Shown: in pieces, positions 32,372-44,004 of the stretch
How the letters are laid out: every line of letters starts with the position of its first letter
Numbering within the stretch: position 1 is the stretch's first letter
The notes under the pieces: model-generated
Told to the model about the DNA's origin: nothing
The model's database searches: none
The model's input: the letters and a program-made list of their open reading frames with translations, nothing else
Made by a program: the position numbers and the translations under genes
DNA from: Excoecaria cochinchinensis
Lineage: Eukaryota > Streptophyta > Magnoliopsida > Malpighiales > Euphorbiaceae
DNA length: 64,000 bases
NCBI GenBank assembly: GCA_947683425.1
Contig: CANTUQ010000004.1
Coordinates: 4,192,001-4,256,000, forward strand
Direction: 5' to 3'

Positions 32372-33377
32372 GGTCTCCCGATTCTTCTGTTTTGCTTCTA
32401 TTCTTCTTTCCCTAAGCGACCAGTTTTTATAAAATGATTTCCAAACGCTTTTTATTGGTATTTTCCTTTACTGTGTGCTATATTACCTTGCTGATATGAT
32501 TGATTATCCCAATTTATTTGGTATTAATAATATGTTATCTATGATAAGTTATATGTGGTATTTTGGAATAAGTTTTGGATTACAGTGATCCTGTTAAATG
32601 ACTGTGGGATTTTAACTGTATGGTTTGGATTGAGATATGCCTATTGTTGTGATCTTTATTGCATGTCATATTTCGAATGCGAAGGATTTATGAAGGTTAA
32701 CTTTCTGACTGTTTAGTTCCAAACATGTTCTGTCTTAATGAAAATTATGTTAAGCATATCTTTAGTCTATTTCTTCTTTAGGAATAATTTGCCATGCTTA
32801 AGATTATGTTGTAACTTTCCCCGATTAAGATGATGCGTCTTTGGTCATTTGCATAATATGATTCCACATGTGTTCCTGACATGCTTTAGTATTATGAGTA
32901 TTGCTAAAATATGATTGATGGAATTTTCGCATGTTCCAGAATATGACTTGTATGAGGTATGATTGATATTATGCTATGCTATATTTATTTGAATAATATG
33001 GTTAATGCCTGAATGCATTGTTATGCTTTAGCCTTGGAACTCATTGTGTTATGTTAAATGTAATTTGGATTATGCATGATTTATACTTAGTTATCCTCAC
33101 CTAAACGCATGTTTAGGATTATGTTTTGATAATCATTGGTATGGTAGTGTTTCTATACCTGATTCTTGACATGCTTTAGAACATTGTTAAATGCTAAAGT
33201 ATATTGACTGTATTATGTTTTGCAATGGGAATTGTATGAGATATTACCAACTTTATGAGCATATTTATATGTCTATCATTCTCTAGTTTATGCATGATGT
33301 ATATATATTTATGCTTTATGCGATTCGAAGCGTGAATTGTTTTATGCATGACCTGCGAGAGTCAGTCTAGTGGATAG

Positions 33378-33604
33378 TTAGGCATGCCTAATAGAGTCTG
33401 TTAGCTGCAGCCCATAGTTCTGTTTGGACCCCGATCAGGTCCCCGTTTGGTTCCTCGCGAACCCTTTTCTGTATTGGATCTTGTTTAAGGTCCCTTTTGA
33501 AAATATCTGTGAAAGTTAAAGTATAATGGTTTAATCGATTCGTACCCGTAACGTACTGTCTGTAATCGGCTCGTACCCGGAAAGTACTGTCTGTACACTC
33601 GTTA
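33378..33604 (+). other. Hairpin series in solo LTR E
   Basis: TTAGGCATGCCTAA (33378-33391), GGACC/GGTCC arms near 33426, GGTTCCTCGCGAACC near 33449, GGATCTTGTTTAAGGTCC near 33475 with a G-T wobble, and a tandem pair of CGTACCCG...AGTAC or CGTAC units near 33540-33590. Confidence 0.7.
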
Positions 33605-34663
33605 TCCACTACCTAGAGTCAGCAGGTGTTCTTTGAATGTTTATTTGAACTGCTCTGATCTGATTTGGCTATAAATGGATTATCTGAATGAGTATATCGA
33701 TGTAATGTATATCGGATTATTTCTGAATGAATATGATTAGGAAATACTGATTGTATGGCTTTATTATATGAGCATGTTTATATGGATTATGTTTTAGCCT
33801 TTGCATATTGTACTCGTTACTTTGAAATAGCTATCAAATTGTGATATCCGATTGATTATGATAAGGATTTTAGAAATCAGTTTATATGTATATGAATGTG
33901 ACTAAGGGCTTCAGAAGGTATGTCTGTATTAAGTAAGCATGATTTTTATATCTAACATGATTATCCGTACTGGTCATGTGATTTGTTATAAGTTTCTGAA
34001 TGCTTTGAAATGATTCGATTGATGTATTTAAGTATATGACTTAAGCATAGTTTTGTTATGTATATTAGCATATGAACCGAAGCAGTTGTGATGGTAAGTA
34101 TGTAATGATTAACTGTACTTTCTACATGATGATGATATGAATGTAATGTTATGTGGTTATGCTTTCAGTCTCCGCTATCATAGTGTTTTTGTATGATACT
34201 TAATATATTAGAGTTGCGCAGCGGTATTGTGATATTCTAAATGTTGTACCTTGGATTTTTGACTAGTGTGTGTGTTTAGTATGTCAAAGTATGTTGTTTA
34301 GCTAGCATTCTTAGCATGATGAACGGGTTGTCGGTTCATGCATGGGTGCTTAGTTATGTCAATTGCATGTGTAAAGCTCATGTGACTCCGCACGGTAAGA
34401 TGTTGATACTTGCTACCCATGTAGGTTTATGCATGTGATATAGTATGTAGTTCAGCATGATGATGCTTGTAACGTGTATTGTATTATGTCTGTTTTGGTC
34501 TATCCTGGACATGAGTTTATGGTTTGATTGTGAGTTATCGAATGAATGCCTTACTATGCCAACATGATCATATTTGTTATGAATATCCGCATTTGTCATT
34601 TGATTGTGTTATGCTTCGGCGACCATTGTGAATGGCCGTCCATATTCTGGTGTGTTCTCCCCA

Positions 34664-34702
34664 CTAAGCGTTTATCGCTTAGCACGGATTTCCTTTCCGT
34701 GC
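34664..34702 (+). other. Double hairpin near the end of solo LTR E
   Basis: CTAAGCG-TTTAT-CGCTTAG (34664-34682), then arms GCACGGA (34682-34688) and TCCGTGC (34696-34702). The innermost pair is A-T where A has G-C, a paired change. Confidence 0.8.
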
Positions 34703-35174
34703 AGGTGGCAGGTTTGGTTCTGTTCGAGTCGCGCTTCTGCAAGGTTGGCCACGTAGGAGTTAGAAGTTCTGTATTTTGTTCAGCTTCTGTATTTCAGCTT
34801 TTGTAATTCTGTAGTATTGTATATGTAATTAATTATGTTTTGATCTTGAGTTTTCTTTTGGGAATGTAATAGTTAGTATGTTTTTATGTTTAGTTTTCCT
34901 TTGTTTTATTATTTCGATTATGCTTCCGTTGAATGGTGATATGTATGCTTCTGTGTATGCTTTTGCTTAGTGCCTGCATGTGCGTGAGTTATTGCATGTT
35001 CAGTCTGTACCGCAAGGTAAGTCAAGGTAAGTTTTTAATTCACCCGTATTTCCGTATGTATGTTATGTATGAATGTATGCTTCCGCATTGTGCATGTGTA
35101 TATCTGTATATGCGAGCGTCGTGTAGCGCGTCCGTCGGCGTCCTTCCAATGGGGACGGCTATGGGGGTGTTACA

Positions 35175-36248
35175 ATACTGCTGTATCATGCATGTTATAT
35201 TTTTATATGCTTTGATATGAGTGATACCATGATTCTTCTGATGAATTTTATGTTATCTTTGGGAATATGGTTTGAATGACGCATAACTTGCTAGAGTCAA
35301 GTAAGTGGATAGTTAGGCATGCCTAATAGAGTCCTTTAGCTGCAGCCCTTTGTTTCGTTTGGACCCCGATCAGGTCCCCGTTTGGTTCCTCGCGAACCCT
35401 TTATCTTGTTTAAGGTCCCTTTTGAAAATGATTTGTAAAAGTTAAAAGTAAAATGGTTTTCTCGATTCGTACCCGTAAGGTACTGTCTATAATTGGCTCG
35501 TACCCGTAAAGTATTGTCTGTACACTCGTTATCCACTACCCAGGTCAGCAGGTGTTCTTTTGGTGTTCGATTGGTTTACCCTACTCTTATGACTATATAC
35601 ATGTGATATCTGTATGAGTATATTGCTGAAATGTATGTTCAACTAATCTGGAAATGGATATGAATTGAGATACAGAATGTATGGCTTTAAATTGTGAGCA
35701 TGTTCTTATGAATTATGTTACGAGCTATTGCATTTTGCCATTATGAATGTGTTATGCCTTGGCGACCATTGTGAATGGCCGTTCATATTTTATGTGTGTT
35801 TCCCCACTAAGCGTTTATCGCTTAGCACGGTGTTTTTACCCATGCAGGTGCGGAAGGAGTTTTTGCTTTGAGAGAGTCACCGCCGTCAAGCCAACACAGA
35901 AGGTTTAGTGCAGGGCTCAGTTTTGTAATCTTTGATGATTCTTTTTGTAAAGAACTCTCTTGTATCAGTTTTATTTCAGCTTCCGCTTTTGTACTTATAT
36001 TTTAGTGATGTAACATCTTTTGTTTCAGCTAGCTGATCAGAACATTATTGTAATGGTTTTGTTATATTAATGTATGATCAGCTATTGCTTTCTTTTCCTT
36101 TTAAAGTTTTTAATTATCCTGTATTTCAGTATGTATGTTATGAATAAATGTATGATTTGCTTTGTATCTGTTTGGTGACACCTTTACTCATACGGTGTCT
36201 CACTCCTTATCAGATGGGGTTGCTTACGTATGGGTAGGGGGTGTTACA
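35175..36248 (+). mobile_element. 5' LTR of element D, right segment
   Basis: Continues the D LTR after E and ends GGGGGTGTTACA. It has the hairpin TTAGGCATGCCTAA (35313-35326) and the double hairpin (35807-35825 plus following arms). Compared with the 3' LTR it lacks about ten bases in the GGATCTT hairpin. Overall divergence looks like 2-3% by eye. Confidence 0.95.
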
Positions 36249-36253
36249 GTTTT

Positions 36254-36265
36254 AGGTATCAGAGC
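36254..36265 (+). other. Primer-binding site of element D (first base changed)
   Basis: AGGTATCAGAGC: the tRNA-iMet-type site with its first T replaced by A. Confidence 0.85.
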
Positions 36266-36376
36266 ATAGGTTTAGGCGTTTCTGGGTGTTGTTTGCTTTG
36301 TTGATGTGTTGAAGTGTGTAGATGAGTATGTGTCTAGATCTGTGTTGGCTGATGCGGGTGTTTCGTGTTTGTTTAG

Positions 36377-37648
36377 ATGGCTTCTGAGTCTGCTCATGGT
36401 GCGCTTGAGGAGTCCGCCGAGAGTGTGAATCCTCTAGCTGTAGATCAGTCTGTTTCTGTTACTGTGTTGGCTCAGCATGCTAGGGTCCAGCCCGAGGCTG
36501 CAGCCATGCCTTTTGAGGCTATGTTCAAATTGCATCAGGACATGGCTAGGGTTTTGGAGAGAGTGACTGCTCCTAGAGCCCCTATTTAGAGTTTGAGAAG
36601 AGCTGGTGTTGAGGATTTTTATGGGACTGGGCTAGATGAGTCTGAGTTAGCAGAGAAGTGGCTTGATAAGGTAAAGAGAGCTTTAAAAGAAGTCAGGTGT
36701 CCTCCCGATCAGCAAGCAGAGTGTGCTGTGGCATTGCTTCAGGGGTCAGCTTATGAATGGTGGGAATTGGTTAGTAGGCAACCTCAGATGCCTGATCCGG
36801 TTTCATGGGATTTCTTCAGTGAGGAGTTCACTAGGAAGTTTGTGACTCAAGCTTATAGGGATGCAAGATGGGCACAGTTTCTGGGTTTGAGGTAGAGGTC
36901 TTTGTCAGTTTCGGATTATGAGAAAGAGTTCAACCGGTTGTCTCGCTATACTCCGCGTGGGGTTATGACAGATGATTTCAGATGCAAGCACTTTGAAGCC
37001 GGGTTGAATGAGTCTTTGAAGATTGCCTTCATTTCTTTGATGTGTATACCTGGGATAAGTTATTATCAGATTGCAGAGGCCGCCATGAGGGCAGAGAAGA
37101 CGGAATCTTTGCTTAGGGAGAGAGCTCAGCGAAGGAATTCAGCTAGAGGTGGTTCTTCTTTATCTTCGGGTAAGAGATCTAGAAACCCACAAGATGAGCC
37201 AGCAGCTGGTTCAGCTTCTAGAGGTAGAAGACAGGGTTCTACAGCAGTATCTGGTTCTGGCAGAGGTGGTAGGTCTGATGTTATTCCTGTTTGTGCGAAT
37301 TGTAGCAAGGCTCACCGGGGTGAGTGTAGGTGGCTCACTGGTGGATGTTTTAGATGTGGGAGCACCGAGCACCGTGTGGCTAGTTGTCCCCAGATGAGTG
37401 AGGATTCAGGACCTCAGGGAGGAGCTAGCAGATTTGGATCGAATGCTTCTCAGGCTGCTAGAGGTAGAGGTAGAGGTAGAGGTAGAGGTCGAGGCGGTCG
37501 GCCTAGAGATGGAGCTGCTTCTGAGACTGTTGAGCGTCCTCCTCAGGTTGCCACTAGAGCTTATGCTGTGAGAGCCAGAGAGGAGCAGGATGCGCCTGAT
37601 GTTATTGCTGGTAAGTTCCTACTCCATGACACTGAATTTATGCTCTAA
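36377..37648 (+). pseudogene. gag of element D, two stop codons
   Basis: One frame of 424 codons starting MASESAHGALEESAESVNP. The core runs from about residue 75 to 205 (KWLDKVKRAL, LLQGSAYEWWELVSRQ, FFSEEFTRKFVTQAYRD, SDYEKEFNRLSRYTPRG), followed by a Ser/Arg-rich linker, the knuckle CFRCGSTEHRVASC (near 37348-37389) and an RGRGRGRG tract near 37460-37500. Gag builds the particle and binds RNA. TAG stops at 36587 and 36893 interrupt the frame; both fit CAG to TAG. The frame closes at 37646, where protease continues one frame back. The length is normal for a Tekay/Del-type gag. Confidence 0.93.
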
Positions 37649-38082
37649 TTGACCCTGGTTCCACACACTCATACTTGTGCACAGATAAAATTATTGATAA
37701 GTTGCATGTGGTTGATCAGTTAGATTATGAGATTTGTGTGACCAGTCCATTAGGGTATAGTGTCAGTGTGAGTAGAGTTTTTAGGAGTTGTCCTTTGATG
37801 GTTGAGGGAGTTGTGCTTCCAGCAGATTTGATTGAGTTACCTTTCAAAGAGTTTGATCTGATTTTGCGTATGGACTGGTTGGGTAAGCATCGGGCTATAG
37901 TTGATTGCCATAGGAAGATAGTTGTTCTTCGGGATGGATGTCAGTCTCCTGTGTTTATGAAGGGTTTGGGTGCTAGTTCTTTGAATAATGTGATTTCTGC
38001 GATGCAAGCCAAGAGGTTTATCAGAAAAGGTTGTGAGGCTTTTCTAGCAGTTGTGTTTGATTCCAAGAGAGATCAAGTTTAG
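37630..38082 (+). pseudogene. Protease region of element D, frameshifted
   Basis: In the frame one base behind gag, an aspartic protease is recognisable: active-site LIDPGSTHSY near 37647-37676 (a known D-P-G variant of DSG in this clade) and later FDLILRMDWLGKHRAIVDC, the conserved second part. It would process Gag-Pol. Tekay elements usually have a single gag-pol frame, so the frame change near 37630-37650 is most likely a small indel rather than programmed shifting. A TAG at 38080 then interrupts the frame before RT; it fits CAG to TAG. Confidence 0.88.
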
Positions 38083-38100
38083 ATTGAGGATATTCCTGTA

Positions 38101-39450
38101 GTGCAGGAGTTTAGTGATGTGTTCCCGAGCGAGTTGCCTGGTTTGCCTCCTGAGAGAGAGGTTGAGTTGTCCATTGAGATTATGCCGGGTACCACTCCTA
38201 TTTCGAGAGCACCTTATCGGATGGCTCCTGTAGAGTTGAGGGAACTTAAAACTCAGCTACAAGAGCTATTGGATAAGGGGTTTATTCGACCTAGCATATC
38301 TCCTTGGGGAGCTCCAGTTCTGTTTGTTAAGAAGAATGATGGATCTCTGCGGATGTGTATCGACTACAGGCAGATCAATAAGGTCACAATGAAGAATAAG
38401 TATCCGTTGCCTAGGATTGAAGATTTGTTTGATCAGCTTCGAGGTGCAGGTGTTTTCTCCAAGATAGATCTTCGATCAGGGTACTATCAGCTTCGAGTTC
38501 AGGATGCAGATGTAGTTAAGACTGCATTTCAGACTAGGTATGGCCACTATGAGTTTCTTGTGATGCCGTTTGGTTTGACCAATGCTCCGGCGGCTTTTAT
38601 GGATTTGATGAACCGTGTGTTTAGGCCATACTTAGATCGATTTGTAGTAGTGTTCATTGATAATATCTTGGTGTATTCCAAGGATGAGAGTGAGCATGAG
38701 GAGCATCTCAGATTGGTTTTGCAGATGTTGAGAGAGCACCAGTTGTTTGCCAAGCTTAGCAAGTGTGATTTCTGGCTTCGAGAAGTGTCATTCTTGGGTC
38801 ACATTATTTCAGCTAGGGGTATTCAGGTTGATCCGGCCAAGATTGAGGCGATTGTTGATTGGAAAGCGCCTAGAAATGTTCAGAAAGTGAGGAGTTTCCT
38901 TGGTTTGGCAGGTTACTACCGTCGGTTTGTTAAGGGTTTTTCTGTGATTGCCGCTCTGATGACTAGATTGTTGAGGAAAGGGGTCAGATTTGAGTGGTCA
39001 GATAGATGCCAGGCTTGTTTTGATCAGTTGAAGCAGTTGCTAGTTGTTCTTACTCAACCCATCTCGAGTAAAGAGTTTGTCATTTATAGTGATGCTTCGG
39101 GTATTGGCCTTGGATGTGTTTTGATGCAAGAAGGTAAAGTTGTGGCTTATGCTTCTCGTCAGTTAAAGCCACATGAGAAGAACTATCCGACGCATGATCT
39201 TGAGTTAGCAGCTGTGATCTTTGCCTTGAAGATTTGGCGTCATTATCTGTATGGGGAAAAGTGTAGGATCTTTTCGGACCACAAGAGCTTGAAGTACTTC
39301 CTCACACAGAAAGAATTGAACATGAGACAGCGCCGTTGGCTTGAATTGTTTAAGGACTACGACTGCATTGTGGATTACAATCCTGGTAAGGCCAATGTAG
39401 TCGCTGATGCTTTGAGTCGAAAGTCAGTTTCAACCTTGTTCCTGAGATGA
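38101..39450 (+). pseudogene. Reverse transcriptase and RNase H of element D
   Basis: Continues the protease frame. RT landmarks in order: KGFIRPSISPWGAPVLFVKK, CIDYRQINKVT, FSKIDLRSGYYQLRV (first catalytic Asp) and LVMPFGLTNAPAAF. The catalytic FIDD motif reads FIDN at 38656-38664: the second Asp is Asn (GAT to AAT), which would abolish polymerase activity. FLGHIISARGI and SFLGLAGYYRRF follow, then RNase H (FVIYSDASGIGLGCVL, DLELAAVIFALKIWRHYL, FSDHKSLKYF, NVVADALSRK). A TGA at 39448 ends the run; it fits CGA to TGA. Copies RNA to DNA when intact. Confidence 0.95.
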
Positions 39451-39615
39451 TTCAGATGGAGATTTGGTCCAGATGGGGCGTTGCTTGCTCAGTTGCGTGT
39501 GAAGCCCACCTTGAGACAGAGGATTGTGGATGCTCAGAGGGATGATGTGAGACTTCAGCGGATTGTGCAAGAGGTCAGATCGGGTAAGCAGTCAGAGTTC
39601 TCAGTTTAGGATGAG
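39451..39615 (+). pseudogene. RNase H-integrase linker of element D
   Basis: The same frame stays readable between the TGA at 39448 and a TAG at 39607 (LLAQLRVKPTLRQRIVDAQ is part of it), so neither stop comes with a frameshift. The TAG fits CAG to TAG. Confidence 0.85.
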
Positions 39616-41010
39616 GTGCTTATGTTCAGAGATCGCTTGTGTGTGCCAAAGTCTGAGGAGTTGAGGAGACAGCTTATGAGTGAGGCGCATAGTACAGTTT
39701 TTACTATGCATCCGGGAAGTGAGAAGATGTATCGGGACTTGAGACAGTTTTATTGGTGGTCTGGTATGAAGCGTGATATAGTGGATTTTGTGTCCAAGTG
39801 TTTGACTTGTCAGCAGGTAAAGGCCGAGCATCAGGTTCCTTCAGGATTGCTTACGCCTTTATCCATTCCTGAGTGGAAGTGGGATGATATCGCCATGGAC
39901 TTTGTTTCTGGTTTGCCTTTGACTCAGAAGAAGCATGACTCAGTTTGGGTAATTGTGGATCGGCTTACGAAGTCAGCTCATTTTCTACCAGTTAGAGTGG
40001 ACTACTCGATGGATAGATTGGCCAATATCTATGTGGATGAGATAGTTCGGTTGCATGGTGTGCCTTTATCCATAGTTTCAGATCGGGATCTGAGATTCAC
40101 TTCCAAGTTTTGGAAGGAGTTGCAGAGAGCTTTGGGCACTAGGTTGAACTTCAGTACAGCGTTTCACCCTCAGACAGATGGTCAGTCAGAGCGGGTTATT
40201 CAGATCTTAGAGGATATGATGAGGGCTTGTGCTTTAGATTTCCCGGGTAGTTGGGACAGATATGTGTCACTTATGGAGTTTGCCTACAACAATAGCTTTC
40301 AGTCGAGTATCGGTATGTCACCATATGAGGCTTTGTATGGTCGTCAGTGTAGGACTCCGGTTTGTTGGACCGAGCTATCCGAGAGATCAGTGATTGGCCC
40401 AGATTTGGTTAGAGATACTGAAGAGAAGATCAGAGTTGTGCAGCGGAATTTGAAGGCAGCCAAGGATCGACAAAAGTCTTATGCAAATTTGAAGAGGAAA
40501 GACGTGCATTTTGAGATCAGGGACAAAGTTTTCCTTAAAGTTTCACCTTGGAGGAAAGTGCTTCAATTTGGAAAGAAAGGCAAGCTTAGTCCTCGTTTCA
40601 TTGGTCCTTATGAGATTTTGGCTAAGGTAGGACCTGTAGCCTATAGATTGGCGTTACCGATGGAGTTAGCAAAGTTACACGATGTGTTCCATGTTTCGAT
40701 GCTTCGTCGGTACAGATCAGATCCTTCGCATGTTCTTTCAGTTCAGGATATTCAGGTTCAGCCAGATTTTTCCTATGATGAGGAACCGCGAGCCATTCTA
40801 GCCCGAGAGGTAAGACAATTGAGAAGTAAGCAGATTCCTTTGGTAAAAGTGTTGTGGATTCATCATGGAGTTGAGGAAACGACTTGGGAACCAGAGGAGT
40901 CGATGAGAGCTCAGTATCCGCACTTGTTCAGTTCAGGTGAGAATTTTGAGGACGAAATTCTTATTAATAGGGGAGAGTTGTCACACCCCGTTTGCCCCCT
41001 AGTAGAATGA
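39616..41010 (+). pseudogene. Integrase with chromodomain, element D
   Basis: 464 codons, otherwise uninterrupted. Zinc-binding HHCC region: His pair in EAHSTVFTMHPG and Cys pair in CLTCQQ. Catalytic core: Asp in DIAMDFVSGLP, Asp in IVSDRDLRFTSKFW, Glu in GQSERVIQILEDMM (a DDE set, intact by eye). GPY/F motif in RFIGPYEILAKVGPVAYRL. C-terminal chromodomain: ILAREVRQLR, VLWIHHGVEETTWEPE. Chromodomains steer chromovirus insertion toward certain chromatin, which marks D as a chromovirus. The frame runs 32 bases into the 3' LTR. This segment lacks its own start, so expression depended on the broken upstream frame. Confidence 0.95.
40941..40978 (+). other. Pre-LTR hairpin and polypurine tract of element D
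   Basis: GAATTTTGAGGACGAAATTC (40941-40960; one G-T wobble in the stem) codes for ENFEDEI at the pol C terminus and is followed by a purine-rich AATAGGGGAGAGT. In A, B and C the same hairpin survives without pol. Confidence 0.85.
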
Positions 41011-41490
41011 GCCTGTCTGTGTGAACATGCATGTGCATGTGTTCGGCATATCATAAGGGTATTTTGGTAAAAATGCTTGTTTTTGGATTTTGTTAGTATG
41101 TGGGTGCATATATGGCTTTAGGGTGTGAATTAATTGGGTAATAGTTGTGTGCACTTGAGCATATCATTTTATGGTGTTTTAAGTGGGGATATGCTTGTGT
41201 GTGTGTGTTCATACCACTGTAGGGTGTATTTAATTGTAGATGCATTAGGTGTGTGTAGTGCATGTTAGTTTGGTGTGAGTGGTTAGCTTCACCAATAGGA
41301 AATGGACACATGCTTAGGGCAAAGAAAAGAAAAAGAAGAAGGAAAGTAAGAAGGGAAGATAGCAGATTCACGTTTTCTTCTTCCCCTCACGTTTCTTTTC
41401 TTCTTCTTCTTCATTTTCTTCATTCTAAGAATTGTGGGTTGGATTCAAGCTTGTATTGGTGGAGTTAATCATCTCTTTGCATCTTCTTTG

Positions 41491-41675
41491 GTAAGTAGTT
41501 GCATTCCTCATCTTGTTTTCCATTTGTTCTTCTTCTTCCTTGGGTTTAGAATTAACTTAGGGTTTACATGGTTGTATGTTCTTTGTTGTGTTGTTAGTTG
41601 ATCTCCCTCGAGATCCTAAGGGTAAGGAGATTGCTGGACCTAGTGGAGCTAAGTGATTGAAGGTTAGAATCTCAG
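41491..41675 (+). other. Intron-like unit in the D 3' LTR
   Basis: TTTG|GTAAGT to AATCTCAG|GTTTGGGA, 185 nt, both ends unchanged from the 5' copy. Confidence 0.5.
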
Positions 41676-41963
41676 GTTTGGGAATTATATTTGTGAATTG
41701 TGGTTGAATTAAACTTACTGTAAATTTCTAGGGTTTATGTTCTTGTATGTGGTTATGCATGATTTTAGTTGTAATGAGTGTTGAATTAAGTTGATTATAT
41801 GTCTTTTTGATGCTTGAATGATTTTCTGGAAGGTAAGAACTGATTTGTGTGATTTTGATTCAAGTTTGGAGTTGATATGTGTTCTGGGAAATTCTGGAAA
41901 ATCGGGTTACTGTAGAAAAATTCACGTTTGCTGTGTCTGTCGTGTGACTAGCTAAGAAGAGAG

Positions 41964-42372
41964 GCAAGTCACGAGGCATGACTTCCAGTCACGACTCGTG
42001 ACCTGCCAGAATGAAGCCAGTCACGAGTTGTGACTGCCTGTCACAACTCATGACCAGGCGAGGAAGCCAGTCACGAGACGTGACTCCCAGTCACGACTCG
42101 TGACCGGCCAGTGTAGGCGGTCACGGGTAGTGACGCCCAGTCACGACCCGTGACCAGCCGAAAGAAGGAAGCCAGTCACGAGACGTGACTCCCAGTCACG
42201 ACTTGTGACCAGCGAGAGGAAAGGAGCAAGTCACGTTACGTGACCAGCAGCAGAGAGCCAGTCGCGAGACGTGACACCCAGTCACGACTCGTGACCGGCA
42301 TGAGTGGAAGCGTGACCAGCCTTGTGAGGAGGCCAGTCACGAGTTGTGATGCCAGTCACGACTCGTGACCAG
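41964..42372. repeat. Palindrome island of the D 3' LTR
   Basis: Same word (GTCACGACTCGTGAC and variants) and nearly the same order as 30586-30975, with one extra GTCACGAGACGTGAC word near 42175-42189 and several C/T or G/A changes between copies. Confidence 0.9.
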
Positions 42373-43649
42373 CCAACCTCGTCGGTCACCCCGTTCGGCT
42401 TATTTTCTGAAATTTTTCGGTTTTAACTCAACAATGAATTCCGTAATTTTTTTGAATGGATTTGTACTGCTGTATCATGCATGTTATATTTTTATATGCT
42501 TTGATATGAGTGATACCATGATTCTTCTGATGAATTTTATGTTATCTTCGGGAATATGGTCTGAATGACGCATAACCTGCTAGAGTCAAGTAAGTGGATA
42601 GTTAGGCATGCCTAATAGAGCCCTTTAGCTGCAGCCCTTTGTTTCGTTTGGACCCCGATCAGGTCCCCGTTTGGTTCCTCGCGAACCCTTTATGTGTAAG
42701 GATCTTGTTTAAGGCCCCTTTTGAAAATGATTTGTAAAAGTTAAAAGTAAAATGGTTTTCTCGATTCGTACCCGTAAGGTACTGTCTGTAATCGGCTCGT
42801 ACCCGTAAAGTACTGTTTGTACACTCATTAACCACTACCCAGAGTCAGCAGGTGTTCTTTTGGTGTTCGATTGGTTTGCCCTACTCTTATGACTATATAC
42901 ATGTGATATCTGTGTGAGTATATTGATGAAATGTTTGTTCAACTAATTTGGAAATGGATATGAATTGAGATACAGAATGTATGGCTTTAAATTGTGAGCA
43001 TGTTCTTATGAATTATGTTATGAGCTATTGCATTTTGCCATTGTGAATGTGTTATGCCTTGGCGACCATTGTGAATGGCCGTTCATATTTTATGTTTGTT
43101 TCCCCACTAAGCGTTTATCGCTTAGCACGGTGTTTTTACCCGTGCAGGTGCGAAAGGAGTTTTTGCTTTGAGAGAGTCACCGCCGTCAAGCCAACACAGA
43201 AGGTTTAGTGTAGGGCTCAGTTTTGTAATCTTTGATGATTCTTTTTGTAAAGAGCTCTCTTGTATCAGTTTTGTTTCAGCTTCCGCTTTTGAACTTATAT
43301 TTTAGTGATGTAACATCTTTTGTTTCAGCTAGTTGATCAAAACATTATTGTAATGGTTTTGTTATATTAATGTATGATCAGCTATTGCTTTCTTTTCCTT
43401 TTAAAGTTTTTAATTATCTTGTATTTCAGTATGTATGTTATGAATAAATGTATGATTTGCTTTGTATCTGTTTGGTGACACCTTTACTCATACGGCGTCT
43501 CACTCCTTATCGGATGGGGTTGCTTACGTATGGGTAGGGGGTGTTACAAAAATAATAAAAAATATTTTAAAAATTAGTTTTGAAAAATGGGGGCTTAAAA
43601 TTATAGTATTTTTAGTCAATTTTAATTTTTTTTTTTTTTAAAAAAAGTC

Positions 43650-43835
43650 GGATCGCGAGTGTCGGGCACGGCGGCGCGCTGGCGCCCAGCTCGCGGGAGC
43701 CCGAGCGCCCAGCGCACTGACCACGCAAAGGCGACGCGCAGCGTCGCCAATGTTTAGCGACGCGCAGCGCTGCCGCTCTGACGCCCGTCCCTATATAGCG
43801 ACGGGCATCCCTACTTCCGGCTGTCGCTAAAGGGT
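43650..43835. repeat. GC-rich island in the H 5' LTR
   Basis: Arms such as GCGACGCGCAGCGTCGC near 43730-43746 and GACGCCCGTC...GACGGGC near 43779-43806 within an AT-rich LTR. The 3' LTR copy (about 55997-56165) is shorter and rearranged. Confidence 0.7.
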
Positions 43836-43995
43836 CTGATACCCCTTTTTTCCTACTTTTAGACCTAAAAATCAATTTTTTATCCCTTTTTTCAAGGTTT
43901 TAAGGGATTTTTTCCATTTTTAAAAATTAAAATAAGTAATATCTGATTTTATTAAATTTTATCCCTTTAATTAACATTTTTTTCTATTTTATTCA

Positions 43996-44004
43996 TATAA
44001 AAAG
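43996..44004 (+). promoter_or_regulatory. Likely TATA box of the H LTR
   Basis: TATAAAAAG, followed about 35 bases later by GCTAGGGTTTTTTCTCTTC, a CT-rich leader start. Conserved in the 3' LTR near 56331. Confidence 0.6.

Larger units (their letters stand above)
31074..35174 (+). mobile_element. Solo LTR E (clan 1, 4.1 kb, TSD ATACT)
   Basis: Starts TGTCACACCCCAAAATAG and ends GGGGGTGTTACA, with no interior. ATACT flanks both sides (31069-31073 and 35175-35179), and the outer flanks form one D LTR that is continuous in the 3' copy at 42465-42480. Its first 120 bases resemble the start of F (GCATGCTAAGTCGGG against GCATGTTAAGTCGGG). It holds the full module set. No coding capacity. Confidence 0.95.
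40979..43548 (+). mobile_element. 3' LTR of element D (2.57 kb, TSD AAAAT)
   Basis: Uninterrupted copy from TGTCACACCCCG to GGGGGTGTTACA. AAAAT follows at 43549-43553 and precedes the 5' LTR at 29599-29603, confirming D as one insertion in H. It shows the state of the D LTR before E was inserted. Confidence 0.97.

Noticed and set aside
37616..37650. Programmed frameshift between gag and protease in D
   Set aside because: Related plant chromoviruses usually use one frame, no slippery site with a downstream structure is evident, and the copy already has five stops. An indel is simpler.
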